NCBI GenBank assembly: GCA_026119855.1
Contig: JAOWBW010000438.1
Location: 748,631-812,630, forward strand
Origin: Campanula takesimana
Taxonomy: Eukaryota > Streptophyta > Magnoliopsida > Asterales > Campanulaceae
Direction: 5' to 3'
DNA: 64,000 nucleotides
Below are positions 55,698-64,000 of this stretch, piece by piece. Positions within the stretch are counted from its first letter, which is position 1; each line of letters opens with the position of its first letter. The position numbers and the translations under genes are program-made. Below the pieces are notes generated by a model. It made no database searches, was not told the DNA's origin, and saw only the letters and a program-made list of their open reading frames with translations.

Positions 55698-57254
55698 CCC
55701 GTTCATGTTGATTAATTCAATACTTGAATCATGTTGTGTGTATATAAATTGTTTATGTGCCAAGCATGATATGAATATTGGATTATATGATGTTTATGTG
55801 TTTTGTGATTTTATGTGGTTTATTGTTTTTTGCAACTTTAATCGCACGATTCAATCGCAATAAAAATTATGGTGGATTCTGAATTATTTCGATTATTGAT
55901 TTTTGGTTGGATCAAAGTTTAAATAATCGGGGAAAAATAATTTTGAGACAAAATTTTCGAACTTGAAAATTCCATACCATTCTGACCATACAGGCGCTCG
56001 CCCGCGCTGGACCAGGCGCGCGCGCGTTGCGCGCGCCCATCCGTGCTGGACCAGGCGCGCGCTCGCTAGGCCAGAATGTTCTGATTTTGTTCAAAATCTG
56101 ATTCTGGAATTTTTTCGATAAATCCAACAAAACCAGTAACAAGACCACTTCAGACTTGCTGATCTGGAATGGGTTTTGGGTAGTTGGTTTGTGTGTGGAT
56201 TTTGGGGTTTGATTTTCCTATTTGTTTTAGTCTTGTGATTCCTAGATTGATTCAAGTTTTGGATGGCTAATCTGCGTTCATCGAGATTGTGTTTCCCAAA
56301 ATTGATCTCAATCAAAGTTTCAAAGATAAAACGAAGTTAGAATTATGAAGAGTTCATAATTGCTAAAATTGAGAAACAAAGTTCTTGATTCAATGATTGG
56401 AGATCCATGTGGAATTGTGAATGCAATTGGCCTACGTTCATCGAGACCATCTATTGCTTAGTTTCGGCCACATGGACTACTTTCTTGGTTTCTTGAATTA
56501 GTGCGGGATTGTGGTTGCCTAATGGCTTAGTTCGACCGCACTTCTTGTTGTCTTGATTTGGAGATAATAACCAAAGTTGAAATAGTCTCATCCTCATAAT
56601 TATAGAGAAACTAATGACACATAAATATTATGCTTAAATTAATGGGATTAATTTAGTGGCTAAACTTGATGTGTAACATGTTTATATTATGTGCTCATAA
56701 ATGTGTTATATGCTATATGTGATGAACCTTCAAAGAAAGTTTTAAGTCTTTTATTGCCATGCCATGATTAAAACACTTGTTAGTACATAAGTGACTCTAA
56801 TGTAGATTCGCCCTAGCGAGATGCATTAAATTTATTTATGTATGAGCAAGATAGATAATGTGGGCACGCCCTAGCGGGACACATTAACTATGCGTTTAAA
56901 ATGGTTAGACTTAATTGGGCGTCAAAACAGTTTTGGGCCTAGGCAAAGATGAGGTTTAACATGCTTTTTGAAATTGGATTTCTTAAAGAATCTCATAAAA
57001 GGAACTAAGAGTCATATGAGATATGATTGACAAGAGTTGTCTACCTAATTAATTTGATTTTGTGTAATCCGCCTTAGCGGACTTGAAATTAAATTAAAGT
57101 TGGATCTTAACACATTTAAATTATATTATACATTGGATGTATATGAAGGTTATATAATTTAGTGGGAGTATTTTGTTTGAAAAATACATTATTTATCTCT
57201 TTAATGAAAATCGGTACTTATTAAATTTTGGAAATTTTTGCATATTTGTAGATA
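55698..57254 (+). other. Long leader of R
   Basis: About 1.56 kb without a long frame. GC-rich block with CCAGGCGCGCGC repeats at 55992-56075, resembling the LTR block. GCCCTAGCGAGA/GCCCTAGCGGGAC direct repeats near 56810 and 56868. Confidence 0.8.
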
Positions 57255-59774
57255 ATGACTAATAACACTCAATCAATGTCGTTGCGATCGATCCTTGAGA
57301 AGGATAAGCTCGAAGAGAATGGTACAAACTTTATGGATTGGATCCGAAGCATAAGAATTGTTATTAGGCAAGAAGATAAGTTGTACATTCTCGATGGGCC
57401 TCTCCCTGCTGAACCACCGCCTACTGCCCCTAGGGTAGAAAGAGACAATTACAAGAAACATCGTAATGATTCTAGAGATGTAAGTTGTCTCATGCTTGCT
57501 GCTATGTGTTCAAAACTCCAACAAAGTTTGGAACATTTGGAAGCCTATGAGATAGGCGTGGAGTTGAGAACCATGTTTCAAGAGCTTGCTAGGCAAGAGA
57601 GGTACAAGACCATTGTTGCATTCACTACTAGTAAAATGAATGAAGGGCAACAAGTGAGTCCTCACTTTCTTAAAATGAAAGGTTATGTAGAGCACCTTGA
57701 GAAACTTGGCTATCCAATCCCATTGGAGCTAGCCACGGATCTCATTCTTAATTCATTGCCTAAAAGTTATAATCAGTTTGTAATGAATTATAACATGCAT
57801 GGAATGGATAAGAATCTCTCTGAGTTGCATGGGATGCTCAAAACTGCAGAGATGAAAATTGTGGAGAAAGGTTCTCCCGTGCTTTTGGTTCATGATGGGA
57901 AGAAGGCTAGTGCCAAAGGAAAGGGTAAGGCAAAAGTTGTCAAACCCAAGATAAGCAAGGCAAAGGTTGCCAAGGCTTCTGAGGCAAAACCCGATTCACA
58001 AAAGGATGCAATCTGTTTCCATTGTCAAGAAATTGGTCATTGGAAACGTAATTGCAAGGCTTTCTTGGAAGAGCAAAAGAAGAAGAAGAGCAGCAAGGCT
58101 GCGTCGACTTCAGGTATCTATATGATAGATATTCTCCTTTCTACCACTGATTCTTGGGTATTGGATACCGGATGTGGTTCTCACATTTGTCTAAATGTGC
58201 AGGGATTAAAGAATAGGAGACTGCTTAAAGAAGGTGAAGTAGATCTACGTGTGGGGAATGGAGCAAGAGTTGCTGCATTAGCCGTAGGGACTTATGAAAT
58301 CACTTTGCCTTCCGGATTAATTCTTGTTTTGAACAATTGTTATTATGTTCCGGATTTAAGCAGAAATATTATTTCAATTTCTTGTTTGGATAATGAAGGT
58401 TTTAAGTTTCTTATTGAGAATAAGAAATTTTCTATTTATTTAAATGGTGTGCTTTATGGTATTGCTAATTCATTTAATGGCCTTTATATCTTGGATGTCA
58501 AGAATGAAAATAATGTCTATCATGTAAATAAGAAATCTAAACCTAATGATGTAAATCATACTTATTTGTGGCATTGCCGTCTTGGTCATATTAATGAGAA
58601 GCGTATCTCAAAACTCCATGGGGACGGACTTTTGGGTTCATGTGACTTAGAGTCATATGATACTTGTGAGTCGTGTCTTCTTGGAAAAATGACTAAGACA
58701 CCTTTTACCAAGTTGGGTGAAAGGGCAAGCGACTTATTGGGGTTGATACATTCCGATGTATGCGGACCATTAAGTAGCAATGCTAGGGGAGGATTTCAAT
58801 ACTTCATAACCTTCACTGATGATTATAGTAGATTTGGGTATGTTTACCTAATGAAACATAAAAGTGAAGCATTTGAGATATTTAGAATATTTCAAAATGA
58901 AGTAGAAAAACAAATTGGCAAAAGTATAAAGGCACTTCGATCAGATCGAGGTGGTGAATACTTAAGTCAAGAATTTGATGATCATCTAAAGAATTGTGGA
59001 ATAGTTTCACAATTGACTCCGCCTGGAACACCACAATGGAATGGTGTGTCTGAGAGGAGAAATCGGACTTTGTTAGACATGGTTCGATTAATGATGAGTC
59101 AAGTTGATCTTCCAATAACCTTTTGGGGTTACGCCCTAGAAACCGCTGCTTTCACACTAAATCAAGTTCCAACTAAATCGGTTCCAAAGACTCCATATGA
59201 GATGTGGAGTGGAAAGAAACCTAGTTTATCTTTCATGAGGATTTGGGGTTGCGAAGTCTACGTCAAGAGACTTATCTCTGACAAACTAGCACACAAATCT
59301 GATAAATGTATTTTCGTGGGATATCCTAAGGAAACTAAAGGATATTACTTTTACAACCAAGAGGACAACAAAGTGTTTGTTGCCCGAACTGGTGTCTTTC
59401 TAGAGAAAGAGTTTCTCTCCAAAGAAATCAGTGGGAGTAAAATAAATCTTGAAGAAATTCGAGACCCAGAAAATAACATTGAACCAATAGTGGAACAAGA
59501 ACAAGAACCACAAGGAGTTGTGGAACCTGTTCAAAATACACAAGTAACTCGCAAATCTAGTAGGATACGATCCGAGCCCGAGAGATATGGATTTCTCGTA
59601 ACGGATAGTAATGAGGTAGAAATCATTGAGAATGATGAACCGTCAACCTACCAAGAGGCGATGTCTTCTCCTGATTCGGACAAGTGGCTTGGAGCCATGG
59701 AATCCGAATTACAATCCATGCAAGACAATCAAGTTTGGAATTTGATTGATGCACCCGAAGGTGTAAAACCATAG
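57255..59774 (+). CDS. R gag, protease, integrase and start of RT (839 codons)
   Basis: ATG at 57255. Gag with zinc knuckle CFHCQEIGHWKRNC (C254, C257, H262, C267). Protease motif WVLDTGCGSH with catalytic D304. GAG-pre-integrase LWHCRLGHI and the HHCC pair CESCLLGK. Integrase core with D501 (HSDVCGP), D564 (LRSDRGGEY) and E600 (GVSERRN): spacing D-35-E, as in active integrases. WGCEVYVKRL and the retroviral-like IN C-terminus follow. RT begins near residue 810 (DKWLGAMESELQSMQDNQVW). The stop at 59772-59774 results from a single-base deletion; the RT frame resumes directly in the next frame. Every catalytic residue up to there looks intact. Confidence 0.95.
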   Translation: MTNNTQSMSLRSILEKDKLEENGTNFMDWIRSIRIVIRQEDKLYILDGPLPAEPPPTAPRVERDNYKKHRNDSRDVSCLMLAAMCSKLQQSLEHLEAYEIGVELRTMFQELARQERYKTIVAFTTSKMNEGQQVSPHFLKMKGYVEHLEKLGYPIPLELATDLILNSLPKSYNQFVMNYNMHGMDKNLSELHGMLKTAEMKIVEKGSPVLLVHDGKKASAKGKGKAKVVKPKISKAKVAKASEAKPDSQKDAICFHCQEIGHWKRNCKAFLEEQKKKKSSKAASTSGIYMIDILLSTTDSWVLDTGCGSHICLNVQGLKNRRLLKEGEVDLRVGNGARVAALAVGTYEITLPSGLILVLNNCYYVPDLSRNIISISCLDNEGFKFLIENKKFSIYLNGVLYGIANSFNGLYILDVKNENNVYHVNKKSKPNDVNHTYLWHCRLGHINEKRISKLHGDGLLGSCDLESYDTCESCLLGKMTKTPFTKLGERASDLLGLIHSDVCGPLSSNARGGFQYFITFTDDYSRFGYVYLMKHKSEAFEIFRIFQNEVEKQIGKSIKALRSDRGGEYLSQEFDDHLKNCGIVSQLTPPGTPQWNGVSERRNRTLLDMVRLMMSQVDLPITFWGYALETAAFTLNQVPTKSVPKTPYEMWSGKKPSLSFMRIWGCEVYVKRLISDKLAHKSDKCIFVGYPKETKGYYFYNQEDNKVFVARTGVFLEKEFLSKEISGSKINLEEIRDPENNIEPIVEQEQEPQGVVEPVQNTQVTRKSSRIRSEPERYGFLVTDSNEVEIIENDEPSTYQEAMSSPDSDKWLGAMESELQSMQDNQVWNLIDAPEGVKP

Positions 59775-61210
59775 GATGCAAATGGGTCTTCAAGAAGAAG
59801 ACTGACATGGATGGGAAGGTGCATACTTACAAAGCTAGGCTTGTAGCGAAGGGTTATAGGCAAGTTCATGGTATTGACTATGATGAGACCTTTTCACCCG
59901 TAGCAATGATCAAGTCTATAAGAATTTTGCTTGCCATTGCCGCATATCATGACTATGAAATATGGCAGATGGACGTCAAAACCGCTTTCCTGAATGGAAA
60001 ACTCCAAGAGGATTTGTATATGACACAACCAGAAGGTTTTGAACAAGATTCTAAGGTATGCAAATTGCAGAGATCCATCTATGGATTAAAGCAAGCTTCA
60101 AGGAGTTGGAATCTCCGTTTTGATGAATCGATCAAAGAGTTTGGTTTCATCAAGAACGAAGATGAGCCTTGTGTATACAAGAAAATTAGTGGGAGAATAG
60201 TGCTATTCCTTATTTTATATGTGGATGACATATTGCTCATTGGAAACGACATTCCTATACTTCAGTCTGTGAAGACTTGGTTAGGAAAGTGCTTCGCAAT
60301 GAAAGATATGGGTGAAGCCGCATATATTCTTGGCATTAAGATCTATAGAGATAGATCAAGGAGGCTACTTGGTTTAAGCCAAAGTACATACATTGACAAG
60401 GTCATTAGAAGATTCCGTATGGAAAATTCTAAGAGAGGCACCTTGCCCGTGTTACATGGAGTTTCTCTAAGCAAGACTCAATGTCCTAAGACGAAAGATG
60501 AGCGTGAGAAAATGAATGATGTTCCATATGCTTCGGCAATTGGGTCCATCATGTATGCCATGATTTGTACTAGGCCGGATGTGTCTTATGCTTTGAGCAT
60601 GACAAGTAGATACCAATCCGACCCTGGCGAAAATCACTGGATAGCCGTAAAAGCGATTCTTAAGTACTTGAGTAGGACTAAAGACTCGTTTTTGGTCTAT
60701 GGAGGAATGGAAGATGATCTCGCTGTAAATGCTTACACGGATGCAAGCTTCCAAACCGACAAAGATGATAGCCGATCGCAATCGGGTTTTGTGTTTATGT
60801 TAAATGGTGGAGCTGTAAGCTGGAAGAGTTCCAAGCAAAGTACAACCGCTGATTCTACAACAGAAGCTGAGTATATTGCTGCATCGGATGCTGCAAAGGA
60901 AGCTGTTTGGATTAGGAAGTTCATAACTGAACTTGAAGTGGTTCCTAGTATTGCTAATCCAATAGACCTTTATTGCGATAATAATGGTGCTATTGCTCAA
61001 GCAAAGGAACCAAGAGCACATAAAAAATCCAAACACATACTTAGGCGTTTTCATATCATTCGAGAAATCGTTGATAGGGGAGACGTAAATATATGCAGAG
61101 TACCTACTGATGACAATGTTGCGGACCCGCTAACAAAGGGACTTCCACAAGCTAAACATGATGGTCATGATAGGTCCATGGGTATTAGATACATGGGAGA
61201 TTGGGCCTAG
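59775..61210 (+). CDS. R reverse transcriptase and RNase H (frameshifted continuation)
   Basis: The first Met in this frame is at 59807 but coding homology starts immediately after the upstream stop (GCKWVFKKKTD). Counting from Met59807: TYKARLVAKGYRQVHGIDYD, QMDVKTAFLNGKL, SIYGLKQASRSW, the polymerase box YVDD (residues 138-141), SMTSRYQSDPGENHW, RNase H D312 (AYTDASF), TEAEYIAASDAAKE and DNNGAIAQAKEP. It ends at TAG 61208-61210, 14 bp before the 3' LTR. Open throughout 467 codons. With the single upstream frameshift this copy is nearly intact but cannot make a full Gag-Pol by ordinary translation. Confidence 0.95.
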
Positions 61211-61213
61211 GGC

Positions 61214-61224
61214 AAGTGGGAGAT
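61214..61224 (+). promoter_or_regulatory. Polypurine tract of R
   Basis: AAGTGGGAGAT directly before TGTTGG of the 3' LTR; primes plus-strand DNA. Confidence 0.9.
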
Positions 61225-62746
61225 TGTTGGTAGTGGTGCCCTAGGCACGTTTAATAAACGTTGTAATTGTTATCATTTATTTCATATCAATAAAAGAGAT
61301 GTTTTGATTATTATTGTTGTTCATGTTTACTTCTAATAATACCCGTCCCTAGTACTTATTAAGCACTAGTATAAAGGCTAAATGATCATGAGATGATCAT
61401 GTTAGATTTATGGGTACTTGTTTGGAACAAGGTACTGGACATGACCCGCTGAATGAGATTTATGTCATGGTCTATGTCATACATATATCTCATATTAGTT
61501 ATGTCATTTGAATCCTTATACATGAAGTTATTATAGTCTTCCACTTGATGAACATTATGTTTGACATATTCAAACGCTACTTTTAACCGAGTAGTTATAA
61601 AGGGTATGATTGGCATAATCGGATTCCCGTTGGGAAGAATAATAAGCTAAATGGATTTGTCCCTCCACGGAGAGATGTCAAGCTTGGGCCCCTCGAAGGA
61701 ATGATGTTGATGAAATGTTCGGCCGGACTCAAATGGATCGATTGGATCAATAGCATTTGAATTATCAACATATTCGGAATCGAGAAAGTATTGAACAAAA
61801 CAAGTTGACTGTTTGACCATGACTTGTGTTCAATGACATCGTGGACAAAGGGATTGTGACATATTCTAAAGGAATGCGAACTTGTATCTAGTTATACTAT
61901 TTGGGTAGGTATGACGGTTTGCTAGAACCTAATCATATCTTATGGAATCATGTTTGAGCCCATTGCCAACTTAGTATAATCCTAGAGGGTCACACACAAT
62001 AGAACGAATCTTAAATAAAAGGACTATATTGGCATTTAGGGTCGGAGGACTTCCAAGGAATTTCTGGAAAGTTCTGGGCCTCCTGGTCAACCAAGCGGGC
62101 GCTTGGGTTGCACCAGGCGGGCGCCTGTTCAAGCCAGAAAGGGACTGGAGTTTCTGCCCAAACAGGCGGGCACCTGGGTGGTACCAGGCGGGCGCCTGGT
62201 GCTCCCGATTGGAAAATTCCTAATTCGATTAGGAATGGTTTTTGACACAAGTTACCTATTTGGAATAGGTCTTAATTGTGTATAAAAACCCCAATTCGGC
62301 TAGACCATATCAACAAGTGCTTTTGTGAGTCTCAAAGAGTTTGAGAGAGATTTTATTTTGTTCTAAGATATCATTGATTGAGGAACAAAATAATTCACAA
62401 AATAAATTCCATATAGTTCTTTATTAAATTGTGAAAGCGTGTTTTACAATTATTGGTCTAGCAACCAAGATCAAAGAAGCTCCTTTGATATTCGTTCGAA
62501 GTGTGGATACCGCTAGAGGGTGAAAATCATCATCTTCAAAGTTCGTGTTCAAGCTTTGTGATCGTGATCAAGTCTTCAAGTTTCTCCACCAAAGATCAAG
62601 AGAAAAATTCATAGCCATCAAGGGTTAGTTATTCCTCTATTCATCTTGTTGTATTTGATTTAATCATATGAACGGATCCATGGCTTTGGGTTTCAAAAAT
62701 TTTAAATTGCTATATTCCGCTGCGCATGTTACTACGAAACCCAACA
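61225..62746 (+). repeat. 3' LTR of R
   Basis: 1522 bp, about 99.3% identical to the 5' LTR. Changes include one CpG loss in a GC palindrome (GGCGGGCACCTGG near 62166). Confidence 0.96.
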
Positions 62747-64000
62747 GATTGAACAACTTTCTTAGATTTGGAATCGCTTTCACATTCCTTGTCGAGTCTA
62801 GGGGCTTCTTATCTTTCAGCGATACTCCCAGTTTCTTGCAATCAAATTGAGGTTTTCTTTCTCTTCTCTCTTAATGACTTACTTCCCTAGTCAAGTCAAT
62901 GTCACTCATCATTAGTGACAAAAAGGTCTCCACCGCAAAATCATATGTCTCTCATCCTCAGCTAGAGTCAATGCACGCTTCCTCATTAATCGAGTCAAAA
63001 TGAAAACGCAAAAGAGATGCCCGCTAGATTGAAAACCCGAAAGGGCGGTCTAGGTAAAAAACAGGGTGCGTCATAAAAAAAATGAGAGAGTGAGAGAGAG
63101 AGAAGGGAAAGATAAATGGAGATCCCCAGCCTCTAAAGAAGACAAGTTCTACATTGGATCTCCTCAGCAAGTCAATTCCCCACCGAGTCAACTTGAGAAT
63201 CGCAAAAGGCTCGACAACACATGGCACAATCAAAGGTCGTTCTGGGTTAATGGCATAAGAGAGGTTGTTCTTGCAATATCTATTTTTTGGGTTCATGTGA
63301 AAGAATCCCCATGGTAACCGAGATCCATCCGAGAATGAGCCATCATTAAGGGGTACAAGGTTGCACAAATAGTCCCCAGTAAGTCAATTGGTTTGGGCAG
63401 CAAATGGCAACAACATGTGACTCAGTTTTCAACCTTCTCCAAGCATGTGCCCCTACAGTATGTCAAATGGCTTCCCGATAATAGAGTAGCTCTTGCCATT
63501 TCCTCTTATGTTTGTTCCCCCACACGAGGACGAGTCTCTGGCTCGACAAATGATGATTCCCTAGGGGCTATGTGACTCAATAACGAGAGCTTCTTCTGCT
63601 TCATTTTATAGTTAATGATCCCTAGGGACTATGCTCAAGAAAGATGTGTGAGACTACCCTTAAAGTCTCTCAAGAGGAATGTCGAAAAGCCTTCATGTCA
63701 TGTGTGTTGGTGTTTGTTCCTCCAATCAAGGATATGTTTTTCTTGCTCCACTTGCAATCAATGGTGGCACTCTAGGGACTATACTCGAGTTTGAAAGGCT
63801 CCCTCAGCAAGAAGTAATTCGCATCACCTCCCAACAATGGCCCTATCAAAGTCATATGCAACATTGGAAGCTTCCTAAATTAGTTTGGCACCGAAGGTCT
63901 CAAGGGGATTCAAAATCTACTATCTTTTGGGCTACGGCATTACAGTAATCCAAGCAAAGGGAAATATTGGGGTTTCGCAATTGGCAATCTTTTTGGGAAT
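62747..64000 (+). other. 3' domain of G after R
   Basis: Starts with the second GATTG copy. About 1.25 kb without a recognised gene or pol motif; recurring phrases of the type CTAGGGACTAT or CTAGGGGCTAT (63561, 63613, 63772) suggest diverged repeats. A purine run of GA repeats lies at 63083-63108. The 3' LTR of G is not reached. Confidence 0.6.

Larger units (their letters stand above)
54164..62746 (+). mobile_element. Full-length Angela-like Ty1/copia element R
   Basis: 8583 bp with perfect target duplication GATTG (54159-54163 and 62747-62751). LTRs of 1521 and 1522 bp differ at about ten positions, so it is a recent insertion. Order: LTR, iMet primer site, leader of about 1.57 kb, gag-protease-integrase frame, RT-RNase H frame, polypurine tract, LTR. 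The Gag start (ILEKDKLEENGTNFMDW) and LTR size suggest the Angela/BARE-like lineage. Confidence 0.96.

Noticed and set aside
62747..64000. Possible host gene at the right edge
   Set aside because: Frames are short and overlapping; the sequence continues element G after the R target duplication.

Overview
The window is intergenic repeat sequence from a large plant nuclear genome, almost certainly an angiosperm. Essentially every stretch that can be recognised belongs to a long terminal repeat (LTR) retrotransposon, inserted one inside another. No host protein-coding gene, tRNA, rRNA or CRISPR array was found. Element names used here: J, S, K, I, P, Q, H, G, E, F, R, T (working labels only). 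The species cannot be told from the sequence.

Layout. 1-2407: end of a Tat/Ogre-like Ty3 element J (72-bp tandem repeats, LTR, tRNA-Arg-type primer site). 2408-14325: remains of a Sirevirus-like Ty1/copia element S (env-like reading frame, LTR, gag start), whose LTR is split by a complete minus-strand Tekay/Del-type chromovirus K (4668-13629, target duplication CTTAC). 14326-16843: minus-strand gag-only Tat-like fragment I. 16844-18375: LTR and leader of an Angela-like copia element P. 18376-21065: Tork/Tnt1-like copia Q, with a damaged gag-protease-integrase. 21066-23897: LTR, leader and gag of H, a relative of I. 23898 to the window end: element G, same family as H, opened up by three complete elements: E (24166-36456, minus, duplication CGGAC), F (37984-52224, plus, duplication ATAAC) and R (54164-62746, plus, duplication GATTG). 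F itself carries a solo LTR T (48121-49559, duplication TCCGG).

How they work together. Only K and R carry recognisable gag plus pol; both are broken, R by little more than one frameshift. E, F, G, H and I have a Gag with the Tat-type CHHC knuckle, a tRNA-Arg primer site and no visible pol, so they look like non-autonomous gag-only elements that would need enzymes in trans.

Most unusual signals. (1) A roughly 33-bp-period array of about 13 mini-hairpins inside K whose stems change in a compensatory way while the loop stays constant. (2) A recurring CTACG-hairpin-CGTAG element in the 3' domains of J, E and F with compensatory inner stems, one copy always 105-121 bp before the 3' LTR. (3) A covarying stem-loop in the U5 region of J, H, G and F. 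(4) Clusters of GC-rich palindromes upstream of the TATA box in nearly every LTR family, with different motif sequences occupying the same slot in related LTRs. (5) An extra coiled-coil/AT-hook reading frame upstream of gag in K. (6) Nesting seven layers deep.
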